Source: Vibrio tubiashii (GTDB lineage: Bacteria; Pseudomonadota; Gammaproteobacteria; Enterobacterales; Vibrionaceae). Taken from it: a stretch of 64,000 nt of DNA. The stretch is taken from the NCBI GenBank assembly GCA_000775715.1, contig JRWQ01000011.1, positions 434,001 to 498,000 of the forward strand, written 5' to 3'. A program made the position numbers and the translations under genes. The notes under the pieces were generated by a model. That model saw only the letters and a program-made list of their open reading frames with translations. It did no database searches and had not been told where the DNA came from. Shown one piece after another: positions 46,596-56,839 of this stretch (position 1 is its first letter; every line of letters begins with the position of its first letter).

Positions 46596-47474
46596 TTGAA
46601 CCTATTTGTCAGAGATCTTACCGTTATCGATTCTTCATACATCTGCGAGCAGAGAGGGATGGTAGGGGATAGTTGGATTCTAGATGTCAGCATGTCGGGT
46701 GAGCTCAATGAGATGAGCATGGTGCTAGATTTTGGTCGGGTGAAGAAGCAAATCAAACAGTTGGTTGACGAGCATGTTGACCATCGTTTGCTTATCCCAA
46801 TGAAGAACTCGGCGATTGTTTACCAGTCAACCAAGCCAGGTTACTCAACACTAGACGTTAATCGCGGCGATAAAAGCATTCATCTTCATTGTCCTGATGA
46901 AGCATACTGTTTGGTTGATGCCGAAGCGATTACCATCGAAAGTATTACGAGCCTTGTATACGAAATATTGCGCAACAACCTACCAAGCAATGTAACGGGA
47001 ATTGAGATTACCCTGAGACACGAACACATCCCAGGTGCGTTCTATCACTACACTCATGGTTTAAAAAAGCATGATGGTAACTGTCAGCGTATTGCTCATG
47101 GCCACCGTTCACCTATTGAGATTGTAGTTGATGGGCAACGCGACACCGAAAAGGAAGTCGCCTTTGCTCGTCGTTGGCAAGATATCTATTTAGGCTCACA
47201 GGAAGATCAAGTTTCTGTTTCCCAACTAAACCTGAGTGAAAATGCAGCTTCAGTGACTGACTATAGCCACTATGGTTTTCGTTACACAGCTCCTCAAGGG
47301 GAATTTCAATTAGCGATAGCGAAAAGTGAAACAGAAATTCTTCCTACCGATACAACGGTAGAGCTACTTGCTGGTTATATCGCTGACGAAATCAAACCAA
47401 GCATCGCTGACAACCAATCACTAAAAATTGTCGCCTATGAAGGTGTCGGTAAAGGGGCAATAGCTTCTCGCTAA
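46596..47474 (+). CDS. Tandem 6-carboxytetrahydropterin synthase-like protein
   Basis: A 292-residue protein built from two pterin-synthase-like halves. The N-terminal half keeps MVLDFGRVKKQIKQLVDEHV and DHRLL but has GDSW where the family has the zinc HGH. The C-terminal half keeps the metal motif RIAHGHRSPIEIVVDG and the RHEHIPGAFYHY stretch. So only one lobe is likely to bind zinc. It starts with TTG, set by AAGGAG seven bases upstream. The role in queuosine or pterin metabolism is unproven. Confidence 0.75.
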   Translation: MNLFVRDLTVIDSSYICEQRGMVGDSWILDVSMSGELNEMSMVLDFGRVKKQIKQLVDEHVDHRLLIPMKNSAIVYQSTKPGYSTLDVNRGDKSIHLHCPDEAYCLVDAEAITIESITSLVYEILRNNLPSNVTGIEITLRHEHIPGAFYHYTHGLKKHDGNCQRIAHGHRSPIEIVVDGQRDTEKEVAFARRWQDIYLGSQEDQVSVSQLNLSENAASVTDYSHYGFRYTAPQGEFQLAIAKSETEILPTDTTVELLAGYIADEIKPSIADNQSLKIVAYEGVGKGAIASR

Positions 47475-47485
47475 AATACCAATCT

Positions 47486-47530
47486 AAGCAGTTGTTATGT
47501 TTGTTGCCCAGTAGGGCAACTGCTTGTTTC
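47486..47530 (+). terminator. Terminator after the pterin-synthase-like gene
   Basis: GTTGCCC / GGGCAAC hairpin (47503-47520) with an outer alternative AAGCAGTTG / CAACTGCTT and a short T-run. Confidence 0.6.
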
Positions 47531-48087
47531 ACATCTAATGAACTGATGGCCTAGAGACTTTCTCGTGCTGGCCCCCATGTTTTTTTAGGTTATCAAGTTC
47601 GCATTTCTTCTCTTTGTGGCTACTTCTTACCTAAGTGGTGTATTTTAAATCTCATTAAAGTCACCGTCTAATATGAATCACAGCAAAATAATGTCTATTG
47701 TGAAAGATTATTTATCGTAAGCAGTAGGATGGGATGAAGTAATTATTCTATTTTATGAAAAATAAGTTATGTTTTGATTAAATTATCAGTTGATTTTCAT
47801 TTGGCTGTGCAAAAAATCAACAAGTTAATTTCTATAGTTAACTAATCGCTTTCAGTTACATAAAAGTATTGTGACATTTATTCAGTTAAAAGTTATTACT
47901 CTCATTTCATACGTCTGGTCCACTATTATTTAAATGTCGGTTTGAAATTTCAAACAATAGTGGGAGGTGTTTTATTATTCTATATATTGAATTCAGTTGG
48001 TTGCTTAAATGTTCAATAATAACTCTAATTTGAACTAGAGAGTACCCTCGAAATTAATGGTTAGCTGTTAAGAAAAGAGGAATAAAT
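47531..48087. promoter_or_regulatory. AT-rich region with nested palindromes before the 880-residue gene
   Basis: No gene. TTCAGTTA is repeated at 47851 and 47881, 30 bp apart. CCACTATT (47920-47927) pairs with AATAGTGG (47956-47963) and encloses the perfect palindrome TTTGAAATTTCAAA (47941-47954). GAGGA precedes the start codon at 48088. The composition is clearly richer in A and T than the flanking genes. Confidence 0.45.
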
Positions 48088-50730
48088 ATGAATCTGAAAG
48101 AAGAAAATCTAGGTAATATAAGCCGTAATGGTAATTATCAACAAGGTGAGCTAAATCTCGATTCCAATGTGATACAACAGTCCCAAACGATGTTTAATTC
48201 TTATACAACCATCGTTAAAAGTACTAGTCATGAGCTATTGGTTGATGGTGTCCCTTTACGCCGGGCGTCAATGAGCGCTGGAAGTGGATTTGGTTATGTT
48301 CTCGCGGAAGATTATGTGTTAAGTGCTGAATGTGGGCCAACACCAATCCCGGAGAAAGTCTATTTTGACAGTGCGCCATTGTGTAGCATTGAAGTGCCAT
48401 TAGACTTAATGATGACCAACTTGACCAATAGGTTCTCACTCACATTAGCAGGAGATGAATCACTAAGTAACGTCACAGTTATTGTGAGAGTTTCTCGTGA
48501 TCGAGCCCAAGACATATCTGATATTACTAAGCGGTTTCCTAGTGACTATGCCAAGCATGATGGGGTAGTCGAGTTTGACTTGGAAAAAATCACCTGTGCG
48601 ATTGCGAAAGCGAGCAAGGTGAGCGATGAAACCGCACCTACAACTATGGGATCAAATGGGTATATCGAAACCAACATGCTTGGCAACTTTACAATCAAGA
48701 TATTTGTCACAAGGCAGAGTGAAGCAGCTGCGAATGAAATCCTCTCTGGGCAAGCGACTTTGACTATGCACCCCATGCAGCCTGAAACGTCAACAAGTAT
48801 TAACGTGGTTAGTCCCTTGGCACGTCCATTTAGCGGGGATGATGTTTTCAATACACCACTCAACAACAGCGCTGAAGTACAGAAAGTAGTCGCAATCATA
48901 GACAAAGCATCATCAGATTCGTGGAAGTCTGGAGACTTCTCGACCATTGAGGCAGGCTCAGATCGAGTGACAGTGATAAGTACAGCTGGGCTTAAAGTTG
49001 GGATGTACTTGTTTGAGTCACAGTATTATCACGAGCAATATTCCGACTCAGCAAGTTATCATTTGGTGGGAGGGAGTGATGATTATTCTATACCTTTAGA
49101 AACCAGTCATAAAGAAGCATTTCCTGCCCCATGTTTTATAATCGAAATTATTAGTGATACTGAAATACGGGTAAATTATAAACTCCCTATATCAAAAAAA
49201 TATATCGGTTCGAAAGATTGGACTAAAGTCAGAACGGATAAAGATAAACCAATCTTATCTGCGGCATTTCCAGAAACATTGTCAGCGATATTTGGGATGG
49301 AAAGCAATTCATGGAAACCGAGTCCAATTACTGGAAAGACAGTACCTAGTTCTAACGCTATCGGTTATGTCGGTATGCTCAATATATTTCAAACAAAAGT
49401 AACTGATCCGCTAGTAAAATGGCGATGTAGTCGATTGCTAACACCGAATCCGTGGCTATTTCCTATACAGGAGGGACAGAGAAGTACACACGGTGAATAT
49501 TATGATGACGTTTTTTTTTATATGCATACGCCAGAAGAGTTTAACGGAGAGCCAGGCGATTTTAATTCTGATAAAAATGCGCTGTTTATATCACCGTGTG
49601 GAAAATACTGCATTGAAGCTTTTTACTCGGAATTAGAACAAAGCTCAGATGCAAAATTTAAGGCATCCCGTGTTACTTGTGTTGATTTGGCTGGTAGCAG
49701 TGTAGCTGACATTACTGATATCCCTTTTTTTAAAGAGATTGGGTTGTCTACTCATACTCGCGCCGCTAGCACAGCGTTTAGTGCAGGATTAATTACCAAA
49801 CATGACTTAAACAACATCACATATGGTGACGATATTGATTTGAACATTAACAATGCTATGGAAGCGATACCGCACAAGGTGGCAATGATTGCATCTAGCT
49901 GCCAGTTGATTGCCAACACATATAGCGAGCTGGGCAACGATGTCGATTTATTAAGTTTGAATGGCTATGTTTATAAACCCACCATCATTGATGGCGGCAC
50001 AAACTATCGAGTAGGGGATGTTCTTTATGTCACCACAACTGACACTAGAGATATGATCTCAGCGGCAAAAATCACTGTCACATCGATAAGTGAGGAGACT
50101 GAAAGATGGAAAGGTTCCGTTACAGGTATTCACGTTTCCCACCCTGGCCAGTTCAAAGTGATGCCAGAAAACCCTACCCGTTATCAAGTGATAAGTAACA
50201 GTCTTGAAGGGCGGGGGTGTGTTGTAAATCTGCAAGGTGAAGAAGCATCGATAGAGTCTGCAATTAAAAAAATGGGTCAGTTTCAATCATGCTCGTATCC
50301 GGCAACACTAGCAGATAACGGCTATGGTGAGCATTACGCAGGCTCCTTACCTATGGGCGCGGTGATGACAATAAATCCAGACATTGATCTTAGAGCATTA
50401 TGGAAGGATGTTATCCATCGACATGGTGAAGGCATCAATGCGTCAGGGCATGGATATGAAATATTGGCACTGTTTGCCGCGATTCAAAAATATGGAGCTA
50501 TGATCGTTGATGTCGCAATCAATACCCACACCATGTTTGTTTTGGACAGTAATATTCCAGAGTTTCAGTGGCGTGTCCTTGCTGGGGCCACGAAAGCTGA
50601 TTATGTCTACAGAACGGCAAGGACGCTGAAATCAGGATTGAGATATGTAGAGAATGTTGCTCCATACAAAGCGGGGTCACCAACGACAAACCCAAAAGAC
50701 AAGCACATAGGCTGCGGTCGGCTAGTTTGA
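48088..50730 (+). CDS. Large mosaic protein of unknown function
   Basis: An 880-residue protein with no signal peptide or membrane helix. Residues 1-240 are a beta-rich unknown domain. A core domain appears to start near LARPFSGDDVFNTPL (245-258) and resume at ALFISPCGKYCIEAFY (498-513) and SLPMGAVMTINPDIDL (753-768), ending with IQKYGAMIVDVA (799-810). As far as I recall, this layout occurs in a widespread uncharacterised family. Two segments look inserted: TIEAGSDRVTVISTAGLKVG (286-305) and IIDGGTNYRVGDVLYVTT (633-650), both like repeats of phage structural proteins. A weak hairpin follows the stop. Function unknown; a surface or sugar-binding role is only a guess. Confidence 0.7.
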   Translation: MNLKEENLGNISRNGNYQQGELNLDSNVIQQSQTMFNSYTTIVKSTSHELLVDGVPLRRASMSAGSGFGYVLAEDYVLSAECGPTPIPEKVYFDSAPLCSIEVPLDLMMTNLTNRFSLTLAGDESLSNVTVIVRVSRDRAQDISDITKRFPSDYAKHDGVVEFDLEKITCAIAKASKVSDETAPTTMGSNGYIETNMLGNFTIKIFVTRQSEAAANEILSGQATLTMHPMQPETSTSINVVSPLARPFSGDDVFNTPLNNSAEVQKVVAIIDKASSDSWKSGDFSTIEAGSDRVTVISTAGLKVGMYLFESQYYHEQYSDSASYHLVGGSDDYSIPLETSHKEAFPAPCFIIEIISDTEIRVNYKLPISKKYIGSKDWTKVRTDKDKPILSAAFPETLSAIFGMESNSWKPSPITGKTVPSSNAIGYVGMLNIFQTKVTDPLVKWRCSRLLTPNPWLFPIQEGQRSTHGEYYDDVFFYMHTPEEFNGEPGDFNSDKNALFISPCGKYCIEAFYSELEQSSDAKFKASRVTCVDLAGSSVADITDIPFFKEIGLSTHTRAASTAFSAGLITKHDLNNITYGDDIDLNINNAMEAIPHKVAMIASSCQLIANTYSELGNDVDLLSLNGYVYKPTIIDGGTNYRVGDVLYVTTTDTRDMISAAKITVTSISEETERWKGSVTGIHVSHPGQFKVMPENPTRYQVISNSLEGRGCVVNLQGEEASIESAIKKMGQFQSCSYPATLADNGYGEHYAGSLPMGAVMTINPDIDLRALWKDVIHRHGEGINASGHGYEILALFAAIQKYGAMIVDVAINTHTMFVLDSNIPEFQWRVLAGATKADYVYRTARTLKSGLRYVENVAPYKAGSPTTNPKDKHIGCGRLV

Positions 50731-50752
50731 GTTAAAATGGACTCATTGATGA

Positions 50753-50780
50753 AGGGATACTTTGGTGTCCCTCATACTTT
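50753..50780 (+). terminator. Weak hairpin after the 880-residue gene
   Basis: AGGGATAC / GTGTCCCT stem with one G-T pair, followed by CATACTTTT. Confidence 0.45.
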
Positions 50781-50915
50781 TCTATTCGCGATCAAAATAG
50801 AATGTTAGATTGCTTTTTGTGCAATATGATACTGCTCGCGTATTAATTTTCGATTTCTTTTAATTTCTACAAAGCAAACTACGCTATTACTGTTTTAACC
50901 AACAGGAAAGCTAGG

Positions 50916-52010
50916 ATGCAATACACAAGGCAAATTAACCGAATAGCGGTTAGCGGGATAGCAGCAGTGCTGATATCCGCATGTACCTCCACCCCTAGTA
51001 ATCAGATAAGTGATTATGGAACTGCAGTGGAGAACCTCACTACCCAGATTGATGCGGTCATTCAAGAGACCAATCAGATTTCAATTGAATACCAGCTACA
51101 AACCATCAATAACTACGCTTTGAAAAGCGCCAAACAAGACCGCTTAGAAGGGCGTTGTGAATTCGTGCTGTCATCGGTTGATTCCCAAACTGCAAACACG
51201 GATAGCCAGGGTAATCAGTGCACCAGTGTAGGGAAGAAGACGCTGAAGGATATCGCCCCGGTATACCAAGAGGCCGAAATAAAAAAACTTTTCATTTATC
51301 GCGCGAATCAAGCGCTAAAAGGGTACGGCCAGGCATTGCAACAGCTTAACGATGCAGCATCTGCAAAGCAGGTTACCGCCGCAACCATTAAGTTAGATAA
51401 CGCCTTAATTGGGGTTTACAACGAGTACGAGAACTTGTCTGGCAATGCTCAATACAATCAACAGTTTAACGACAGCCTAGACATTGTTTCGACTGCGGTT
51501 GTAGCGATTGGTCGCACTATTGTTGAATCGAAACGTAACAAGGCGATAAAACTGATTGTGACTCAAGCTGACCCTTGGATTCAAAAGCTGACAGAGCAGA
51601 TGGCTGCTGAGCTTAAAAAGCAAAGGGCTGATAACCTTGTCACTTCAATCAATGACACTATCCTGCGCTATAAAATCACTCGTTTTAACGACTTAGCGCG
51701 AGCAAACAAACTTAAGCCTGAAAAGAGCCGGAAAATGCTTGATGAAATATATGCTGATTGGACGACATACAGCACTCGTAAGATGAAATCAGAAACCTTA
51801 GTGAAGGCTGTGCAGGGTATTGGCAAGTCGCATAAAACTTTACTGAAAGAGGTAGAGAAAGACGTGTTTTCTAGCTCGGAAATATCGCATACAGTGAGTG
51901 AACTGACAGACTTTTACAAGCAGTTGGACTCAACAAAAGAGCTGCTCTCTTCATGCACAACTGAACTGGTGCTAGAAGGTGACGCTTATGTATGTAAATC
52001 AGATGGGTAG
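50916..52010 (+). CDS. Coiled-coil lipoprotein of unknown function
   Basis: A 364-residue lipoprotein; the signal peptide (1-22) ends LISAC, with C23 as the acylated residue. The rest is strongly helical with several heptad-like stretches (KYTAVENLTTQID region, WIQKLTEQMAAELKKQRADN, VSELTDFYKQLDSTKELLSS). Four further cysteines could form disulfides. AGGAAAG lies before the ATG. The short helical gene at 52029 follows within 19 bases and is presumably co-transcribed. No family recognised. Confidence 0.7.
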   Translation: MQYTRQINRIAVSGIAAVLISACTSTPSNQISDYGTAVENLTTQIDAVIQETNQISIEYQLQTINNYALKSAKQDRLEGRCEFVLSSVDSQTANTDSQGNQCTSVGKKTLKDIAPVYQEAEIKKLFIYRANQALKGYGQALQQLNDAASAKQVTAATIKLDNALIGVYNEYENLSGNAQYNQQFNDSLDIVSTAVVAIGRTIVESKRNKAIKLIVTQADPWIQKLTEQMAAELKKQRADNLVTSINDTILRYKITRFNDLARANKLKPEKSRKMLDEIYADWTTYSTRKMKSETLVKAVQGIGKSHKTLLKEVEKDVFSSSEISHTVSELTDFYKQLDSTKELLSSCTTELVLEGDAYVCKSDG

Positions 52011-52028
52011 AATTGAAGAGGCTTAAAT

Positions 52029-52364
52029 ATGGATACTGAAGCAAAACTAGAGAAAGCAATTGTTGAGGCGGTGAAAACAACCAACAGCAAAATTCCACTT
52101 TTACCAGAAGAGGAGCGAGAGAAAAAAGAAAAAGAGGTGGTTATTTTGATTAACCAACTCACCACGTTGCTCAAAGGTGAGTCGAGTGCCAACACTGTAG
52201 AGCAACAACAAGCGCTTGATGCAGTTACGGGCTTAACTCAGCAAGCAAAAGAAGCGGAAGGGAATATAGTAAAAGTAATTGAAGTATTGAACAAACTCTC
52301 GGACGCGATTGAAAAGGTAGAGAAGGTGGTGTCTAAAGTTGCTCCTATAGTAGCGATGGTGTAA
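52029..52364 (+). CDS. Short charged helical protein
   Basis: A 111-residue protein that is nearly all helix. It has a charged first half (LLPEEEREKKEKEVVILINQ) and a more hydrophobic C-terminus (AIEKVEKVVSKVAPIVAMV) that could insert in or lie on a membrane. AGAGG eight bases before the ATG. It follows the lipoprotein gene directly, so they may act together. No family recognised. Confidence 0.65.
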   Translation: MDTEAKLEKAIVEAVKTTNSKIPLLPEEEREKKEKEVVILINQLTTLLKGESSANTVEQQQALDAVTGLTQQAKEAEGNIVKVIEVLNKLSDAIEKVEKVVSKVAPIVAMV

Positions 52365-52371
52365 GAGAATG

Positions 52372-52403
52372 GACAGTTACCAAATCAAAATTTGGTAACT
52401 GTC
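52372..52403 (+). repeat. Perfect 14-bp inverted repeat after the island genes
   Basis: GACAGTTACCAAAT / ATTTGGTAACTGTC with a four-base loop, eight bases past a stop codon. No T-run follows, so it is a poor rho-independent terminator; it may protect the 3' end. Confidence 0.55.
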
Positions 52404-53008
52404 AGACGTAAACTTAGCTTGCTAAACTGCCTAATCACTAAAGGGTAAACACCGTTTTCATCATGGTTTTCTTGCCGGGTGATAGGTGGGTTAAATACAC
52501 AGGCCATGATCATTTATTTGCCTTTGTAGGTGAGCCAAGGAGCAGAAACGATCCTAGGGATGCGTATTTTCTTTGTGCTCTAAATGATCTGTTTTTTATT
52601 ATCTTGTACAAAGTGATCTGGAAATCAAATTTAGAGCGATGCAGATAGTGTAAATGCATCTGACGTCACAAAAAGTGCCTTATTTGCCAAGTTGTCATTA
52701 AATTTGATATCTAATATTTTGTGGTGAAATGTTTTTGTTTGGCGGTTAAGGATTTTATTGCCGTTTAGTTCATGTTGAAAAATGAGACCTCATAGGTGAA
52801 TAACCATTTCTTCTGTCACGCTTCTTTTAATTTTATTTTTAATATCAATAGTTTGGGTTTGTTTTGTGGGGGTTGTATAGGCGGAATTTGGATAGGATTA
52901 ACATATTAGAGCCTTGATTGTTTAACATAATTGATTTGAAAATCGATATAATTTTGTTTAGAGTACGAATCGTTTGTGCAGTTGTGCACCTAGCAAAGGA
53001 CGATTTAT
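52404..53008. other. AT-rich region upstream of proV
   Basis: No gene supported. The frame at 52463-52648 lacks a ribosome binding site and is not called. The right end should hold the osmotically controlled proV promoter; AAAGGA precedes the ATG at 53009. No clear operator was seen. Confidence 0.4.
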
Positions 53009-54196
53009 ATGGCTCCCATACTGGAAGTTAAGGGACTCTACAAGGTGTTTGGTGAAGACACCGACCGCGCTTTTTCCATGATGGATGAAGGCGCAGATAA
53101 AGAACAAGTATTTGCAGAAACTGGACTTACTGTTGGTGTGAATGATGTTTCTTTGTCAATTAACGAAGGCGAAATATTTGTCATTATGGGCTTATCTGGC
53201 TCAGGCAAGTCGACGTTGGTGCGGTTATTAAATAGGCTCATTGAACCAACGAAAGGCAATGTTTTACTGAAAGGTAAAGACATCGCTCATATCTCGGCAG
53301 AAGAACTAAGAATGGTACGCCGCCAAAATATCTCAATGGTTTTTCAAAACTTTGCACTCATGCCTCACATGACGGTAATCGAAAATGCAGCATTTGGTCT
53401 TGAGCTTGCAGGTATCGATCTGGAGTCGAGAAAGAAAAGTGCTATGGAAGCGTTGGAGAGAGTTGGGTTAGACGCCTATGGTGATTTATTCCCAGATGAA
53501 CTCTCTGGAGGAATGAAGCAGCGCGTTGGGTTGGCACGTGCTTTGGCTTGCGACCCAGATATTCTATTGATGGATGAAGCCTTTTCTGCACTAGACCCGC
53601 TGATTCGAACCGAAATGCAAGATGAGCTAATTCGCCTGCAAAATGATGATAAGCGAACCATTGTGTTCATTTCACATGATTTGGACGAAGCGATGCGAAT
53701 TGGTGATCGCATTGCAATCATGCAAGGTGGTTCGGTTGTGCAGGTAGGAACGCCAGATGAAATCTTACGCAATCCTGCAAATGATTATGTCGCTGCATTC
53801 TTTAGAGGTGTCAATGTCGCTAGTGCCTTGACGGCAAAAGATATCGCTAAGAAATTCCCAGCCGCAGTATTTAAAAAATCCGAACACGATGGACCGGCTT
53901 CTGCGTTACAACTGCTAACTGACAATGATCGCGAGTTCGGCGTTATTGTCGATAAAAGCAACCGATTCTCTGGGGTAGTTTCACTAGACTCACTGCAATC
54001 TGCGTATCAAAACGGCCACTCTCTAGCGAGTGCACAATTTGATTCTATCATTACGCTTAATCCCGAACTGCCTATCAACGAAATTCTTGGTTCGGTCGCA
54101 GATGCGCCTTATCCAGTTCCTGTCGTCGATGATTCTGGAAACTATCATGGGATGATCAGTAAATCACGCTTACTTCAAACTTTGGATAAGGAATAG
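53009..54196 (+). CDS. proV: Glycine betaine/proline ABC transporter ATPase
   Basis: A 395-residue ATP-binding subunit of an osmoprotectant importer. It has Walker A GLSGSGKS (about 66-73), signature LSGGMKQR, Walker [13 protein letters not shown] and a C-terminal pair of CBS domains (about 280-395) that sense ionic strength in this family. It begins the proV-proW-proX operon; the stop is four bases from proW. Confidence 0.95.
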   Translation: MAPILEVKGLYKVFGEDTDRAFSMMDEGADKEQVFAETGLTVGVNDVSLSINEGEIFVIMGLSGSGKSTLVRLLNRLIEPTKGNVLLKGKDIAHISAEELRMVRRQNISMVFQNFALMPHMTVIENAAFGLELAGIDLESRKKSAMEALERVGLDAYGDLFPDELSGGMKQRVGLARALACDPDILLMDEAFSALDPLIRTEMQDELIRLQNDDKRTIVFISHDLDEAMRIGDRIAIMQGGSVVQVGTPDEILRNPANDYVAAFFRGVNVASALTAKDIAKKFPAAVFKKSEHDGPASALQLLTDNDREFGVIVDKSNRFSGVVSLDSLQSAYQNGHSLASAQFDSIITLNPELPINEILGSVADAPYPVPVVDDSGNYHGMISKSRLLQTLDKE

Positions 54197-54200
54197 CACC

Positions 54201-55283
54201 ATGTCAACAGAACAAAATTCTTCTGATCCGTGGGCGCAAACCAGTGAAGCGACTTCTAGCGATCCATGGGGGGCAAACCAGTCATCAACACAAGCCGATT
54301 GGTTAAACTCAGAAACCGTTGAACAGACTCCGTTCGATATTTTAAATCCGTTCGATACGGCTATGGTGCCGTTGGATAGCTGGGTTGAATCCGGCCTCAA
54401 CTGGTTGGTTGAGCATGGACGGCCCATTTTTCAAGCGGTTCGGATCCCAATTGATTTCATCTTGACTTCCTTTGAGACGACGTTGGTTGCAACACCTGCA
54501 CCGTTTATGTTGGTTATCTTGTTTTTATTGGCGTGGCAGTTTTCAAGTCTACGTCTTGGCTTTGTGACAGCAGTATCGCTGGTTTTTATCGGCCTGATTG
54601 GCGCTTGGTCGCAAGCGATGACGACTCTATCGTTGGTTATGACGTCGGTGTTTTTCTGCTTGTTGATAGGTTTACCGCTTGGAATTTGGCTAGCTCGAAG
54701 TGATACCGCGGCCAAGTTCGTTAGACCTATTCTAGATGCGATGCAAACAACTCCAGCTTTCGTTTATCTGGTGCCCATCGTCATGTTATTCGGAATTGGT
54801 AATGTACCCGGAGTCGTCGTTACGATTATCTTCGCGCTTCCTCCCGTGGTTAGGCTAACTATTTTGGGAATACAGCAGGTACCTGAAGAGCTTATTGAAG
54901 CAGGGCACTCTTTTGGTGCAAGCAATAAACAGATGCTTTACCGCATTCAACTCCCCCTGGCGTTGCCAACGATCATGGCGGGCGTAAATCAGACATTAAT
55001 GCTGTCGCTTTCAATGGTTGTTATCGCGTCAATGATTGCTGTTGGTGGCTTAGGACAAATGGTTCTACGTGGTATTGGCCGATTAGATATGGGGCTTGCG
55101 GCTGTGGGGGGCGTGGGTATCGTTATTCTCGCCATTTTACTTGACCGCATTACGCAAGAGCTCGGTGTCAATGCCGGAAACACCAAAACGCGTTGGTACC
55201 AGTCTGGGCCAATTGCCATTGTATTACGCCTATTTAAACAATCTAAGAATTCAGAAGTATCACTTAAGGAGAACTACAAATGA
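54201..55283 (+). CDS. proW: Glycine betaine/proline ABC transporter permease
   Basis: A 360-residue membrane subunit. A polar N-terminal tail of about 90 residues, rich in serine and tryptophan ([17 protein letters not shown]), precedes six to seven helices. The EAA loop that contacts ProV reads [20 protein letters not shown]. Overlaps proX by four bases. Confidence 0.94.
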   Translation: MSTEQNSSDPWAQTSEATSSDPWGANQSSTQADWLNSETVEQTPFDILNPFDTAMVPLDSWVESGLNWLVEHGRPIFQAVRIPIDFILTSFETTLVATPAPFMLVILFLLAWQFSSLRLGFVTAVSLVFIGLIGAWSQAMTTLSLVMTSVFFCLLIGLPLGIWLARSDTAAKFVRPILDAMQTTPAFVYLVPIVMLFGIGNVPGVVVTIIFALPPVVRLTILGIQQVPEELIEAGHSFGASNKQMLYRIQLPLALPTIMAGVNQTLMLSLSMVVIASMIAVGGLGQMVLRGIGRLDMGLAAVGGVGIVILAILLDRITQELGVNAGNTKTRWYQSGPIAIVLRLFKQSKNSEVSLKENYK

Positions 55284-56287
55284 GTTATTCATGGAAGAAA
55301 GTCATGACCATTGGCGCTTTGTCTACGTTTGCTTTTACTCAGCATACATGGGCGGAAGCACTTCCTGGTGAGGGTGTGGCTGTACAGCCAGTGCAATCAA
55401 CTGTAGCAGAAGAAACGTTTCAGACTCTCATCGTTAACCGTGCTCTTGAGGCGTTAGGTTACGATGTTAAAGAGACAAAAGAAGTGGATTACAACGTAGG
55501 GTATACATCTATTGCGAAAGGTGATGCAACATTCCTAGCCGTTGGTTGGTTCCCGCTTCACGCAGATAAGTACGCTATGTCTGGCGCTGATGAGAAGTTT
55601 TACCGTCAAGGGCACTACGTTAGTGGCGCAGCACAAGGCTATTTGATAGATAAAAAAACGGCTGAGAAGTATGGGATCACTAATATTGGTCAATTAACTG
55701 ACCCGAAGTTAGCGAAACTGTTTGACGCTAATGGTGATGGTAAAGCAGATCTTACGGGATGTAACCCGGGTTGGGGTTGCGAAATGGTTATTGAGGAGCA
55801 ACTTAAAGCATTTAAACTGCGTGATACGGTAACGCATAACCAAGGTAACTATGCGGCAATCATTGCCGACACTATCTCTCGTTACAAGAAAGGTGACCCT
55901 ATTTTGTACTACACATGGACCCCATATTGGGTAAGTGGAGTGCTTGTTCCTGGTAAAGATGTCGTTTGGTTAGAAGTTCCGTTTTCTGCTCTACCGGGAG
56001 AACGTAAGAACGTTGATACAACGCTTCCAAACGGCAAGAACTATGGCTTTGAAATGAACTCAATGCGAATTGTAGCGAACAAAGAATTTGCTGAACAAAA
56101 CCCTGCCGCAGCGAAGCTGTTTGAAATCATTAAACTAGACATTAATGATGTGAGTGCTCAAAACATGATGATGAGCCAAGGCAAAAACAGCTCTGCTGAT
56201 ATTGAATCTCATGTCAATGGATGGATCAAAGCAAATCAGTCAAAGTTTGATGCTTGGGTTGCTGAAGCCAAAAAAGCTGCGCTATAA
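55280..56287 (+). CDS. proX: Glycine betaine-binding periplasmic protein
   Basis: A 335-residue binding protein with a signal peptide (about 1-25, ending TWAEA). The ligand box tryptophans are placed as in ProX ([22 protein letters not shown]), and the CNPGWGC disulfide pair is present. Last gene of the operon; a 12-bp hairpin follows. Confidence 0.94.
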   Translation: MSYSWKKVMTIGALSTFAFTQHTWAEALPGEGVAVQPVQSTVAEETFQTLIVNRALEALGYDVKETKEVDYNVGYTSIAKGDATFLAVGWFPLHADKYAMSGADEKFYRQGHYVSGAAQGYLIDKKTAEKYGITNIGQLTDPKLAKLFDANGDGKADLTGCNPGWGCEMVIEEQLKAFKLRDTVTHNQGNYAAIIADTISRYKKGDPILYYTWTPYWVSGVLVPGKDVVWLEVPFSALPGERKNVDTTLPNGKNYGFEMNSMRIVANKEFAEQNPAAAKLFEIIKLDINDVSAQNMMMSQGKNSSADIESHVNGWIKANQSKFDAWVAEAKKAAL

Positions 56288-56305
56288 CCGCTTGATTCTA
56301 ACTCT

Positions 56306-56334
56306 GTATAAGTACCTGTTTTAGGTACTTATAC
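56306..56334 (+). repeat. Perfect hairpin between proX and the MarR gene
   Basis: GTATAAGTACCT / AGGTACTTATAC with a five-base loop and no T-run. It could be a MarR operator, a message stabiliser or an attenuator. Confidence 0.55.
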
Positions 56335-56359
56335 AATTCACTATACAGCGGAGGTATGG

Positions 56360-56839
56360 ATGGATAAACACGAAGAGGTATTAGTTTCAATTCGTCAAAT
56401 TATAAGAGCAATAGATTCACACTCGAAAAAGTTAAACAAAGAGTCTGGCTTAACTACGCCACAATTGATCATCATGCGTGCAATAAATGAACTAGGTGAG
56501 GTGACGATAAGCGAGCTGTCATCCAATACGAATATGAGCCAAGCGACAGCCAGCATTATATTAGATAGGCTCGAGAAGCATCTACTGATACAGCGAGTAA
56601 GAAATGCAAATGATAAAAGAAAAGTCCATGCGTTACTTACTGAACAAGGCAAACAAGTACTAATTGACACTCCTACACCGTTACAGCAAAGCTTTATTGA
56701 CGAATTTCAAAGGCTTGAAGAGTGGGAGCGTTCTCTTATTCTCTCTTCTTTACAACGTGTGTCTGCTATGATGAACGCCAAAGATATACAAGTTGCCCCA
56801 GTACTGGAATTGGGTAATATCGGAAGGTCATCAGGCTAG
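56360..56839 (+). CDS. MarR-family regulator, CosR/EctR-like
   Basis: A 159-residue winged-helix regulator: VLVSIRQIIRAIDSHSKKLN dimer helix, recognition region VTISELSSNTNMSQATASII, wing with NDKRKVHALLTEQG. In Vibrio, CosR represses compatible-solute synthesis and uptake genes, and the sequence and the position after proVWX fit that type. It probably senses salt or betaine status. GGAGG lies before the ATG. Confidence 0.82.
   Translation: MDKHEEVLVSIRQIIRAIDSHSKKLNKESGLTTPQLIIMRAINELGEVTISELSSNTNMSQATASIILDRLEKHLLIQRVRNANDKRKVHALLTEQGKQVLIDTPTPLQQSFIDEFQRLEEWERSLILSSLQRVSAMMNAKDIQVAPVLELGNIGRSSG

Noticed and set aside
52463..52648. 61-codon open frame upstream of proV
   Set aside because: No ribosome binding site, no terminator and unlike any family I know; probably chance.
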